Source: Advenella sp048381675 (lineage in GTDB: Bacteria; Pseudomonadota; Gammaproteobacteria; Burkholderiales; Burkholderiaceae_B). Taken from it: a DNA stretch of 64,000 bases. The position numbers were made by a program, and so were the translations under genes. The stretch is taken from the NCBI RefSeq assembly GCF_048381675.1, contig NZ_JBLWIS010000001.1:124001-188000 (forward strand), read 5' to 3'. The notes under the pieces are model-generated. The model did not search any database. It was not told the origin of the DNA and saw only the letters and a program-made list of their open reading frames with translations. Numbering within the stretch: position 1 is the first letter of the stretch; each line of letters begins with the position of its first letter. Positions 35,659 to 44,587 of the stretch are shown piece after piece.

Positions 35659-36752
35659 TGGATATCTGGTCTTGGTTCACTGATGGCGTTGCCGCATTTG
35701 ATGCCTGGGGCGCCGGTCTGATCGGTGCAACACCGTGGCTGGTGTTGTGGTCAATCATCAAAATCCTGATTATTGCCCTGCCAATCATTATCTGTGTGGC
35801 TTTCCTGACTTTGTGGGAACGTCGCATGATTGGTTACATGCACGTTCGCCGTGGTCCCAACCGTGTGGGTCCCGGCGGATTGTTGCAGCCTTTTGCAGAC
35901 GTGTTCAAGCTTCTTACCAAAGAAGTGATTGTTCCTGAAAAATCCAACAAGGTGCTTTATATTCTGGCACCCGTCATGACTTTGCTGCCGGCACTGGCTG
36001 CATGGGCCGTTATTCCTTTTGGCCCGGAAACCGTACTGGCAAACATCAATGCCGGTTTGCTGTATGTCATGGCCATTACCTCACTGGGTGTTTATGGCGT
36101 TATTATCGCGGGCTGGTCATCCAACTCCAAATATCCGTTTTTGGGTGCCATGCGTGCTTCGGCACAAATGATTTCCTATGAACTGGGTATGGGTGTCGTG
36201 CTGGTTACCGTGCTGCTGGTATCAGGTACTTTAAACATGAATGGTATCGTGCAGGGCCAATTAAGTGGCTGGTTTGCCGATCGTGGCCTGACTTTCCTGT
36301 CATGGAACTGGTTGCCCCTGTTGCCTCTGTTTGTGGTGTATGTGATTTCAACGGTTGCCGAAACCTGCCGTCATCCCTTTGACGTGGTCGAGGGTGAGTC
36401 TGAAATTGTGGCCGGTCACATGGTGGAATACTCTGGTATGGGTTTTGCCATGTTCTTCCTGGCCGAATACGCCAACATGATCCTGTTGTCAGCCATGGCT
36501 TCCATCATGTTTCTGGGCGGCTGGTCATCTCCGCTGGATTTCGCACCGTTTACCTGGGTGCCGGGCTGGTTGTGGCTGGGCCTTAAAACATTCTTTGTCG
36601 TGTCCTTCTTTATTTGGTTCCGGGCTTCGTTTCCCCGCTATCGTTATGACCAGATCATGCGTCTGGGCTGGAAGATCTTCCTTCCATTAACGGGTGTGTG
36701 GTTCCTGATTGTTGCCATTTGGATGCAGACACCGTTCAATATTTGGAAATAG
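35658..36752 (+). CDS. nuoH: NADH-quinone oxidoreductase subunit H
   Basis: 364 aa, about eight membrane helices. LWERRMIGYMHVRRGPNRVG and ETCRHPFDVVEGESEIVAG are the conserved loops facing the quinone tunnel; the acidic residues in the latter are typical. RYRYDQIMRLGWK is also conserved. It begins at the last base of the nuoG stop. Confidence 0.97.
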   Translation: MDIWSWFTDGVAAFDAWGAGLIGATPWLVLWSIIKILIIALPIIICVAFLTLWERRMIGYMHVRRGPNRVGPGGLLQPFADVFKLLTKEVIVPEKSNKVLYILAPVMTLLPALAAWAVIPFGPETVLANINAGLLYVMAITSLGVYGVIIAGWSSNSKYPFLGAMRASAQMISYELGMGVVLVTVLLVSGTLNMNGIVQGQLSGWFADRGLTFLSWNWLPLLPLFVVYVISTVAETCRHPFDVVEGESEIVAGHMVEYSGMGFAMFFLAEYANMILLSAMASIMFLGGWSSPLDFAPFTWVPGWLWLGLKTFFVVSFFIWFRASFPRYRYDQIMRLGWKIFLPLTGVWFLIVAIWMQTPFNIWK

Positions 36753-36766
36753 GCTAGAAGAAAATT

Positions 36767-37255
36767 ATGAGTGCTATTAAAGATTTCTTCGGCAGTTTCA
36801 TGCTGACCGAGATGTTAAAGGGAATGGCCCTGACCGGCAGGTATTTCTTCAAGCGCAAGATTACACTGCGTTATCCTCACGAGAAAACGCCCATGTCTCC
36901 ACGTTTTCGGGGTTTGCACGCGTTGCGCCGTTATCCCAACGGTGAAGAACGCTGTATTGCCTGTAAACTGTGCGAGGCCGTGTGTCCCGCGATGGCCATT
37001 ACTATCGAATCCGAAGAGCGTGACGATGGAACACGTCGCACCACGCGCTACGATATTGACTTAACCAAATGTATCTTCTGCGGTTTTTGTGAAGAAAGCT
37101 GTCCGGTGGATTCCATCGTGGAAACCCATATCCACGAATACCACGGTGAGAAACGGGGCGATCTGTATTTCACCAAAGATATGTTGCTTGCAGTAGGTGA
37201 TAAATATGAATCCGAGATCGCTGCACGTCGTGCAACCGATGCGCCCTACAGATAA
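36767..37255 (+). CDS. nuoI: NADH-quinone oxidoreductase subunit I
   Basis: 162 aa ferredoxin-like subunit with two 4Fe-4S clusters (N6a, N6b): C63, C66, C69, C73 in CIACKLCEAVCP and C102, C105, C108, C112 in CIFCGFCEESCP. All eight ligands are present. It passes electrons to N2 in NuoB. Confidence 0.98.
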   Translation: MSAIKDFFGSFMLTEMLKGMALTGRYFFKRKITLRYPHEKTPMSPRFRGLHALRRYPNGEERCIACKLCEAVCPAMAITIESEERDDGTRRTTRYDIDLTKCIFCGFCEESCPVDSIVETHIHEYHGEKRGDLYFTKDMLLAVGDKYESEIAARRATDAPYR

Positions 37256-37273
37256 TCGGCAGGTGAGCAAACT

Positions 37274-37900
37274 ATGACTTTTACTACTGTTTTGTTCTAT
37301 ATATTGGCCGCAATCCTGGTGGTGGCCGGTGCGCGGGTGATTACTGCACGCAGTCCCGTTACGGCTGTGTTGCATCTGATCCTGTCTTTTGTGACAGCAG
37401 CTTTGCTGTGGATTCTGATCGGCGCAGAGTTCCTGGGCCTGGTGCTGATCGTGATTTACGTAGGTGCCGTGATGGTCATGTTCCTGTTTGTGGTCATGAT
37501 GATTGACGTGGTACCCGAGGCCTTGCGTGCCGGTTTCCGTACTTACCTGCCTTTGGGTCTGGTGGTCGGCGGCATTATGGTTCTGGAAATTGCCTTTGTG
37601 CTGGGTACGGTATACTACGGTTCGGGTGATCCGGTTGCCTTGCCTGATTCCTATAACAACACGCTTGAGCTGGGTGTGGCGATGTACAGCGAGTATTCGT
37701 TCCCGATTCAGGTGGGCGGACTGGTGCTGCTGGTTGGCATGATTTCAGCCATTGCACTTACCCTGCGTGAACGTCGCAATAGAAAATACGTTGTTGCCAG
37801 TGATCAGCTGCATGTCAATGCCGCAGACCGCGTAAGACTTGTCAGCATGAAATCTGAAAAAGAAGAAGCTGCGCCAGTAAAAGAAGGGGATTCAGAATGA
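37274..37900 (+). CDS. nuoJ: NADH-quinone oxidoreductase subunit J
   Basis: 208 aa with five predicted helices. LILSFVTAALLWILIGAEFL and LVIVIYVGAVMVMFLFVVMM-like core sequence are conserved, with the pi-bulge helix. The C-terminus is charged (KSEKEEAAPVKEG). It overlaps nuoK by 4 bp. Confidence 0.96.
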   Translation: MTFTTVLFYILAAILVVAGARVITARSPVTAVLHLILSFVTAALLWILIGAEFLGLVLIVIYVGAVMVMFLFVVMMIDVVPEALRAGFRTYLPLGLVVGGIMVLEIAFVLGTVYYGSGDPVALPDSYNNTLELGVAMYSEYSFPIQVGGLVLLVGMISAIALTLRERRNRKYVVASDQLHVNAADRVRLVSMKSEKEEAAPVKEGDSE

Positions 37901-38223
37901 CGCTAACTTTGGCACATTATCTGATTTTAGGGGCAATCATGTTTGCCCTGGGTGTATTTGGTGTTTTTCTGAATCGCCGTAATCTTATTAGTCTGTTGAT
38001 GTCCATCGAGCTTATGCTGTTGTCGGTGAATATCAATTTCGTGGCATTTTCCATGTGGAATCCGGGTGCCAATGGCTTGCCCGAAACGTCAGGGCAGATC
38101 TTCGTGTTCTTCATCCTGACCGTTGCCGCCGCAGAGGCCGCCATCGGCCTGGCTATCCTGGTCCTGTTGTTCCGCAGAATCAATTCCATTAACGTTGACG
38201 ACATCGGTCGTTTGAAAGGGTAA
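37897..38223 (+). CDS. nuoK: NADH-quinone oxidoreductase subunit K
   Basis: 108 aa, three helices. The membrane glutamates of the proton path are in LMSIELMLL and AAAEAAIGLAIL. It resembles MrpC antiporter subunits. The start overlaps the end of nuoJ (ATGA), indicating coupled translation. It is a few residues longer than the usual ~101 aa. Confidence 0.97.
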   Translation: MTLTLAHYLILGAIMFALGVFGVFLNRRNLISLLMSIELMLLSVNINFVAFSMWNPGANGLPETSGQIFVFFILTVAAAEAAIGLAILVLLFRRINSINVDDIGRLKG

Positions 38224-38236
38224 GGGGAATATAAGC

Positions 38237-40246
38237 ATGACACCAACATTCTCTAGTGCCTTTTTACTTATGATCGCATTGGCCCCGCTTGCGGGTGCCA
38301 TTATTACCGGTCTGTTTGGCACAGGATTCTTCGGGCGTTCAGTCAGTCGCAAAGGCGCACACAGCCTGACGATCCTGCTTGTTGCCATTTCATTCCTTGG
38401 TTCACTTTATGCTTTGTATGAAGTAGCCATGAATGGCGCCTATTATGACCAGGCTATCTATACCTGGACATTGGTCGGTACCAAAGTGTTTGAAGTCGGT
38501 TTCCTGATAGACCCCTTAACCGCCCTCATGATGGTAGTGGTTACATCGGTTTCATTAATGGTTCACATATATACCATTGGTTATATGGTTGATGATCCGG
38601 GTTATCAGCGCTTCTTTTCCTACATCTCATTGTTTACCTTCTCAATGTTGATGCTGGTCATGGCCAACAACATGCTGCAGCTGTTTTTTGGCTGGGAAGC
38701 CGTGGGTCTGGTTTCTTACCTGCTGATCGGTTTTTGGTATACCCGTGACACGGCTATTTTCGCCAACATGAAAGCGTTCATCATGAACCGTGTAGGTGAC
38801 TTCGGTTTCGTATTGGGTATTGGCCTGCTGTTTGCCTATACCGGCTCCATGCGCTATTCAGAGATTTTTGCCCAGGCAGGTTCCCTGGATACCCTGATTT
38901 TCCCGGGTACCGACTGGAAACTGCTCACGGTTGCATGTATCTGCCTGTTCATCGGTGCAATGGGTAAATCCGCTCAAGTGCCTCTGCACTCATGGCTGCC
39001 AGACTCCATGGAAGGTCCTACACCTATCTCCGCATTGATTCACGCGGCGACCATGGTTACTGCTGGTATCTTCATGGTTGCCCGTTTCTCTCCGCTGTTC
39101 GAGTTGTCCTCAACCGCCTTGTCCTTCATCATCGTGATTGGCAGTATCGGTGCACTGTTCCTGGGTATTCTGGGTATTATCCAAACCGATATCAAACGCG
39201 TCGTTGCTTATTCAACCCTGTCACAGCTGGGCTACATGACGGTTGCACTGGGTGCGTCAGCCTATCCGGTTGCCATTTTCCATCTAATGACACACGCTTT
39301 CTTCAAGGCACTGCTGTTCCTTGGCGCAGGTTCCGTGATTATCGGCATGCACCATGATCAGGACATCCGCAATATGGGTGGCCTGCGCAAATACATGCCC
39401 ATTACTTGGATTACCTTCCTGATCGGTACGCTGTCATTGGTGGGTACACCATTCTTCTCTGGTTTCTATTCCAAAGAAAACGTGATTGAAGCGGCTGGCC
39501 TGGCCAATATCTGGGGTGCCAATTTTGCTTATTGGTCTACGCTAATTGGTGTGTTTGTTACCTCATTGTATTCATTCCGCCTGTACTTCCTGGTTTTCCA
39601 CGGAAAAGAGCGTTTTGATACCAAGCCTGCGCATGGCAAGAAACATGATGACCACGGTCACCACGGTGGCGTTCCGCATGAGTCTCCATGGGTAGTCACC
39701 TTGCCCCTGATCCTCTTGGCAATTCCTTCGATTGCTATTGGTGCATGGGCCATCGATCCATTGCTGTTCAAAGGGTTCTTTGGTGATGCCATCGTCATTT
39801 CTCCCGAGCATCCTGCCATGGCAGAACTGGCCAGCCATTACCACGGCTGGGTAGCTTACGCCCTACATGCTTTCCAAACTGCTCCATTCTGGCTGATGAT
39901 TGCCGGCCTGGTAACGGCTTGGTACTGCTATATCGTCAATCCAAAACTTCCTGCCAAAGTGTATCAGGCGTTTTCAGGTATCAACCGTATCCTTGAGAAC
40001 AAATACTACGCAGACTGGTTTAATGAAAACGTGATTGCCCGTGCAGTTCGTGCACTGGGTGGCGTTTTCTGGAATGTTGGCGATAAGGGTATTATTGATG
40101 GCGCAATTATTGGTGGAAGTACAAGGCTGGTAGGCTGGATTGCCGCCATCAGCCGCTACTTGCAGTCCGGCTATATCTATCACTACGCGTTTGCGATGAT
40201 TGCTGGCGTGATTGCATTAATTACTTTATTTGTGCTGGTAAACTAA
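38237..40246 (+). CDS. nuoL: NADH-quinone oxidoreductase subunit L
   Basis: 669 aa antiporter-like proton-pumping subunit. FFGWEAVGLVSYLLIGFWY holds the key glutamate, GKSAQVPLHSWLPDSMEGPT the core lysine/histidine loop, and a long C-terminal lateral helix spans the last third. A histidine-rich loop (about residues 466-480, GKKHDDHGHHGG) interrupts the sequence. nuoM starts 1 bp after its stop. Confidence 0.97.
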   Translation: MTPTFSSAFLLMIALAPLAGAIITGLFGTGFFGRSVSRKGAHSLTILLVAISFLGSLYALYEVAMNGAYYDQAIYTWTLVGTKVFEVGFLIDPLTALMMVVVTSVSLMVHIYTIGYMVDDPGYQRFFSYISLFTFSMLMLVMANNMLQLFFGWEAVGLVSYLLIGFWYTRDTAIFANMKAFIMNRVGDFGFVLGIGLLFAYTGSMRYSEIFAQAGSLDTLIFPGTDWKLLTVACICLFIGAMGKSAQVPLHSWLPDSMEGPTPISALIHAATMVTAGIFMVARFSPLFELSSTALSFIIVIGSIGALFLGILGIIQTDIKRVVAYSTLSQLGYMTVALGASAYPVAIFHLMTHAFFKALLFLGAGSVIIGMHHDQDIRNMGGLRKYMPITWITFLIGTLSLVGTPFFSGFYSKENVIEAAGLANIWGANFAYWSTLIGVFVTSLYSFRLYFLVFHGKERFDTKPAHGKKHDDHGHHGGVPHESPWVVTLPLILLAIPSIAIGAWAIDPLLFKGFFGDAIVISPEHPAMAELASHYHGWVAYALHAFQTAPFWLMIAGLVTAWYCYIVNPKLPAKVYQAFSGINRILENKYYADWFNENVIARAVRALGGVFWNVGDKGIIDGAIIGGSTRLVGWIAAISRYLQSGYIYHYAFAMIAGVIALITLFVLVN

Positions 40247-40247
40247 G

Positions 40248-41738
40248 ATGGGCGAAATGACTACTACTATTCCTTGGCTCTCCTTGTCGATATTCGTGCC
40301 GATTGTTGCGGGTATACTGGTGTTGATATTCGGTCGAGATGACCGTGCCGACTATACTCGCAAGATGGCTTTGGTTGGCGCTATCGTCAGTTTTCTGGTT
40401 ACCCTGCCTATTTACCTCGGGTTTGACTCATCAACTGCGAATATGCAGTTCGTCGAGAATATTTCCTGGATTGCGGCCTTCAACGCTTCCTACCATTTAG
40501 GGGTGGATGGCATTTCCATCTGGTTTGTGCTGTTAACCGCTTTCATCACTATCATTGTGGTGCTTGCTGGCTGGGAAGTCATTACCAATCGGGTAGCCCA
40601 ATACATGGCGGCTTTCCTGATCCTGTCAGGCCTCATGGTAGGTGTGTTTGTGGCACTTGACGGCTTGCTGTTCTACGTGTTCTTCGAGGCAACCCTGATC
40701 CCGATGTATATTATTATCGGTGTCTGGGGGGGGCCTAACCGCGTTTATGCCGCTTTCAAGTTCTTCCTGTATACCTTGATGGGTTCATTGCTTACCCTGG
40801 TTGCCTTTATCTATCTGTATACCGTTACCGGTACTTTTGATATTGCTGCCTGGCAGGCTGCCAAGCTGGGTTACACACCGCAGGTACTCATCTTTATCGC
40901 CCTGTTTGCCGCATTTGCCGTGAAGGTGCCCATGTGGCCAGTACATACCTGGTTGCCTGACGCCCACGTTGAAGCACCTACCGGTGGTTCTATCGTGCTG
41001 GCGGCCATCATGCTGAAGCTGGGTGCTTACGGTTTCCTGCGCTTTTCCCTGCCAATTGCTCCTGATGCCTCACAAAGCCTGTCTGGCATCATGATTGCCC
41101 TGTCCCTGATTGCGGTAATCTATATTGGCCTGGTTGCGATTGTTCAGGATGACATGAAAAAACTGGTGGCCTATTCATCAGTTGCCCACATGGGTTTTGT
41201 AACACTGGGCTTTTTTATGTTCAATGTTACCGGCCTTGAAGGTGCGATGGTCCAGATGATTTCCCACGGTTTCGTTGCTGGCGCCATGTTCATGTGTATC
41301 GGTGTGCTGTATGACCGCGTCCACAGCCGCCAGATTTCCGCTTACGGTGGTGTGGTCAATGTCATGCCCAAGTTCGTTACTTTCTTCGTGCTGTTTTCCA
41401 TGGCGAATGCCGGCTTGCCAGCCACCAGTGGCTTTATTGGCGAATTCCTGGTTATCCTGGGTGCCGTCGAATATAACTTCTGGATTGGCTTGTTGACTGC
41501 GACTGCCTTGTTGTGGGGTGCTTCGTACTCCCTTTGGATGGTCAAGCGCGTGGCTTATGGCGAAATCAAACATGACCATGTCCGTGAAATGAAAGACATC
41601 AATTGCCGTGAATTCCTGATTCTGGGCTTGCTGGCTATTTTTGTGCTGTACATGGGTATTCATCCGAAACCCTTCACCGATGTGATGCACGTTTCTCTCC
41701 AACAATTGTTGGAGCATGTTGCAATTTCTAAACTGTAA
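40248..41738 (+). CDS. nuoM: NADH-quinone oxidoreductase subunit M
   Basis: 496 aa antiporter-like subunit with about 14 helices. YVFFEATLIPMYIIIGVWGG carries the conserved glutamate and KVPMWPVHTWLPDAHVEAPT the lysine-containing broken helix. An alternative start three codons later (40257) is equally possible; both lack a strong ribosome site. Confidence 0.97.
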   Translation: MGEMTTTIPWLSLSIFVPIVAGILVLIFGRDDRADYTRKMALVGAIVSFLVTLPIYLGFDSSTANMQFVENISWIAAFNASYHLGVDGISIWFVLLTAFITIIVVLAGWEVITNRVAQYMAAFLILSGLMVGVFVALDGLLFYVFFEATLIPMYIIIGVWGGPNRVYAAFKFFLYTLMGSLLTLVAFIYLYTVTGTFDIAAWQAAKLGYTPQVLIFIALFAAFAVKVPMWPVHTWLPDAHVEAPTGGSIVLAAIMLKLGAYGFLRFSLPIAPDASQSLSGIMIALSLIAVIYIGLVAIVQDDMKKLVAYSSVAHMGFVTLGFFMFNVTGLEGAMVQMISHGFVAGAMFMCIGVLYDRVHSRQISAYGGVVNVMPKFVTFFVLFSMANAGLPATSGFIGEFLVILGAVEYNFWIGLLTATALLWGASYSLWMVKRVAYGEIKHDHVREMKDINCREFLILGLLAIFVLYMGIHPKPFTDVMHVSLQQLLEHVAISKL

Positions 41739-41747
41739 GTCTGGACA

Positions 41748-43232
41748 ATGATGGAAAATCAATTTAATTTTGCACTCGCCTTGCCGGAAATTACATTATG
41801 TGTTCTGGCAACGCTGATCCTGCTTCTGGATGTGTTCATTCCCACCAAAAACAGGGTACTTACTTATATGCTCTCGCTGGGCGCCCTGGTCATTGTCACG
41901 TTAGTGTCTTTGTATCAGTGGAATGCCGGTGTGATTGGCCAAACTTTTTACGGTCATTACGTCACCGATCCCCTGGCTCATCTCATGAAAGTGGCTTCTT
42001 ACCTGGCGGTCATGGTGACACTGATTTACAGCCGCCAATATGTGATTGATCGTGATATGGTCAAGGGTGGAGAGCTTTATTCACTGACGTTGTTTGCCCT
42101 GGTTGGCCAAATGGTCATGATTTCCGCCTCTAGCATGCTCACGATCTATCTGGGTCTGGAACTCATGTCACTGGCGCTGTATGCATTGGTTGCCGTTCGT
42201 CGTGATTCCCTGATCGCGGTTGAATCTGCCATGAAATACTTCGTGCTGGGTTCACTGGCATCCGGGTTCATGCTGTATGGTATTTCCATGGTTTACGGTG
42301 CTACCGGTCATATCGACCTGGCGGGTGTAGCTGCGGCGATCAAGGCTGGCAATGTCAGCTATATGGCGATGGTTCTGGGTACGGTATTCGTGGTTTGCGG
42401 CCTGGCATTCAAATTGGGTGCCGTGCCGTTCCACATGTGGCTTCCCGATGTTTACATGGGTGCACCTACTGCCATCACCTTGACGATTGGTGCAGCACCC
42501 AAGCTGGCTGCCTTGACAATGGTGCTGCGTTTCCTGATCGAAGGCTTGCACGGTGTTGCCGAAAGCTGGCAGCAAATGCTGATGATTCTGGCTGTTTTGT
42601 CGCTGGCTATCGGTAACCTTACCGCCATCATGCAAACCAACTTCAAGCGCATGCTGGCTTACTCCACCATTTCACACGTCGGCTTTGTCCTGCTGGGACT
42701 GTTGTCGGGTGTGAATGCGGATGGTACCCTGGCGATTGGCGCTTACGGTTCAGCCGTGTTTTACATGATTACTTACGTGTTAACCACGCTGGCCAGCTTT
42801 GGCATTATCCTGTTGCTTAGCCGTCAAGGTTTTGAGTGCGAGGAAATCAGTGACCTGAAAGGTCTTAACCGTCGCAGTCCAATGATGGCGTTTGGGGTCC
42901 TTGTCCTGATGTTCTCATTGGCAGGTATTCCCCCGCTGGTTGGTTTCTATGCGAAACTGGTTGTCCTGCAGGCAGCGATTGCCGCCGGTTACCTGTCCCT
43001 GTCTATTATTGCCATTCTGTTCTCCTTAATTGGTGCGTTCTACTACCTGCGCGTGGTCAAGGTCATGTACTTTGACGAGCCGGCAGCTGATGCCCCCGTT
43101 ATTGGCAACCAACTGTCTTTCCGTAGTGGTGTCATGTCTGTAAACGTATTGCTTATTATTCTGTTGGGTATTTTGCCTGGCGGTTTAATGACACTGTGTG
43201 TACAGGTTATTGATGCATCATTGAAATTCTAG
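41748..43232 (+). CDS. nuoN: NADH-quinone oxidoreductase subunit N
   Basis: 494 aa, the third antiporter-like subunit. LTIYLGLELMSLALYALVAV and KLGAVPFHMWLPDVYMGAPT are the family motifs. Two ATGs are adjacent at the start. It completes the ordered set nuoA to nuoN; a DUF2818 gene follows 10 bp later. Confidence 0.97.
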   Translation: MMENQFNFALALPEITLCVLATLILLLDVFIPTKNRVLTYMLSLGALVIVTLVSLYQWNAGVIGQTFYGHYVTDPLAHLMKVASYLAVMVTLIYSRQYVIDRDMVKGGELYSLTLFALVGQMVMISASSMLTIYLGLELMSLALYALVAVRRDSLIAVESAMKYFVLGSLASGFMLYGISMVYGATGHIDLAGVAAAIKAGNVSYMAMVLGTVFVVCGLAFKLGAVPFHMWLPDVYMGAPTAITLTIGAAPKLAALTMVLRFLIEGLHGVAESWQQMLMILAVLSLAIGNLTAIMQTNFKRMLAYSTISHVGFVLLGLLSGVNADGTLAIGAYGSAVFYMITYVLTTLASFGIILLLSRQGFECEEISDLKGLNRRSPMMAFGVLVLMFSLAGIPPLVGFYAKLVVLQAAIAAGYLSLSIIAILFSLIGAFYYLRVVKVMYFDEPAADAPVIGNQLSFRSGVMSVNVLLIILLGILPGGLMTLCVQVIDASLKF

Positions 43233-43242
43233 GGTTTTAAAT

Positions 43243-43746
43243 ATGTTTCCTGCTTCTTCCATCTGGTTACTGATTCTTTTGGCTTTTGCGACGGCACTGT
43301 TGCCATTTCTGACTGAAAGGGCTTTTGCCTTTGTGCCATGGAAGCAGCAGGGTGAGCCCGATAAAAATGGCCTGTTTTACTTCTTGCGGGCCTTGTTGGT
43401 TTATGTGGCAGTAGGGGCAGGTTGTTATTTGCTGTCACAACCTGCTTCAGATGCCTTGATGCTGGCAGTCGGGGGGATATTGATCCTGCTTGGCGTTTAC
43501 CTGCCGGGACAGGTAATGGCCAAAAGTCTTAAGGTAAAAACCTTTGTAAATCGGCTTATAGAAGTGATCGTGTTTTTCTTTGTGGTTGCTGCGGTGGGTT
43601 TTGCACTAGAGGCTTACTATACCAACCCCATCGTTCAGGGCTGGGAGTTCTGGGCCATTTTTGCCTGTTTGTATGTTGTGATGGCATATCCTGGGTTTGT
43701 CTTCCGGCATTTACTAAAACACCCCAAAAAACATAAACATGCCTAG
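43243..43746 (+). CDS. DUF2818 family membrane protein, extended
   Basis: 167 aa. The start SSIWLLILLAFATALLPFLT and the end QGWEFWAIFACLYVVMAYPG match DUF2818, a small protein that follows nuoN in many betaproteobacteria. From memory the family is about 100 aa; this one has roughly 60 extra residues. The two halves look alike: FLRALLVYVAVGAGCYLL with GVYLPGQVMAKSLK, then LIEVIVFFFVVAAVGFAL with MAYPGFVFRHLLK, suggesting internal duplication and four to five helices. Function unknown; the location suggests a link to complex I. The nuo terminator follows. Confidence 0.8.
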   Translation: MFPASSIWLLILLAFATALLPFLTERAFAFVPWKQQGEPDKNGLFYFLRALLVYVAVGAGCYLLSQPASDALMLAVGGILILLGVYLPGQVMAKSLKVKTFVNRLIEVIVFFFVVAAVGFALEAYYTNPIVQGWEFWAIFACLYVVMAYPGFVFRHLLKHPKKHKHA

Positions 43747-43765
43747 TTATTGATAAATATGAATA

Positions 43766-43804
43766 AAAAAACCGGTTATTGCAAAATAACCGGTTTTTTT
43801 TATT
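43766..43804 (+). terminator. Terminator of the nuo operon
   Basis: AAAAACCGGTTAT pairs with ATAACCGGTTTTT around a short A-rich loop, followed by more T residues. Confidence 0.92.
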
Positions 43805-43827
43805 TAATTTCAGATGAAATGTTTTGT

Positions 43828-43841
43828 TTGATGCACGTCAA
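43828..43841 (+). promoter_or_regulatory. FNR-like box upstream of the tor genes
   Basis: TTGAT-GCAC-GTCAA matches the FNR consensus TTGAT-N4-ATCAA at 9 of 10 positions. It is 79 bp upstream of the torC remnant. No good -10 element is seen at the class II distance, so activation is less certain than for nirK. Confidence 0.55.
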
Positions 43842-43906
43842 TAGTCATGTTTATTCTTGTGCAAGTCTGGAAAAATGTACGTCTGGATCATTTTTTTTGA
43901 ATTGCC

Positions 43907-44572
43907 TTGAAAGGAGCGCGTAACCCGGCCTTTGATACCCTCATGTCCGAGGCACGCAGTGTTTCTGTGGAACCCGGTGTTACTTACTATAGCGCTTCAC
44001 CACAAGATTTTTTTGCCGATGAAGGCCTGACCCAAAAACTGGGTAGCCTTGAAGTGGCAACGCCTGTCCGTGTGGTAGAGGTCAAGGGTGATGCACAAAA
44101 AATAGAGCTTGATTTGTGGCGTAAGAACAAAGGTTTTGGGCGCGTCCTGAATAGTGACTTTGGCCTGAATATTACCAGCGCCATCCTTGAAAAAACCGCT
44201 TCCCAGGATACCAATCTGATTGAAGTGCTGGAAACCAAGGTTGATGACCTGACGGGGCTTGAGTGGCAAAAAGTGGCGGTTCAGGGGTGGGTCAGCACCG
44301 GTGCGGTTCTGGAAACGCCCGAGACAATCTGGAATGTCGCCCGCACCAGCTATCAAAACAGTTGCAGTGTTTGTCACCGTCAACCGGTTGAATCTGGACA
44401 CGATACCAACCAATGGCCCGGCTTGTTTGCAGGGATGGTTGGCTTTACAAACATGGATACAGATACTTCGAAATTGGTCCTGAAATATTTACAAATGCAC
44501 TCTTCTGATTTTGCCACTGGCTCACAAGCCCCAGGCTCTCCAGAAGGTACTGTGCAATCGGCTCGACCATAA
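43907..44572 (+). pseudogene. torC: torC remnant: C-terminal part of the TMAO-reductase cytochrome
   Basis: The open frame gives 221 residues from a TTG; a TGA lies three codons before it. It corresponds to the C-terminal part of TorC/TorY: an SH3-like segment (VEPGVTYYSASPQDFF to VQGWVSTGAVL) and the monohaem domain with CSVCH and NQWPGLFAGM, ending KYLQMHSSDF. The signal/anchor helix and the tetrahaem NapC-like domain, about 170 residues in E. coli, are absent, and only about 100 bp separate it from the nuo terminator. Without a signal peptide it could not receive haem in the periplasm, so a disabled gene is likely. torA follows in the same direction. Confidence 0.65.
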
Positions 44573-44587
44573 GGATAAGAGGTTATT

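Noticed and set aside
43847..43900. ATG-initiated 17-codon frame upstream of the torC remnant, considered as its lost signal peptide
   Set aside because: In frame but ends at TGA and is neither hydrophobic enough nor long enough for a signal anchor.
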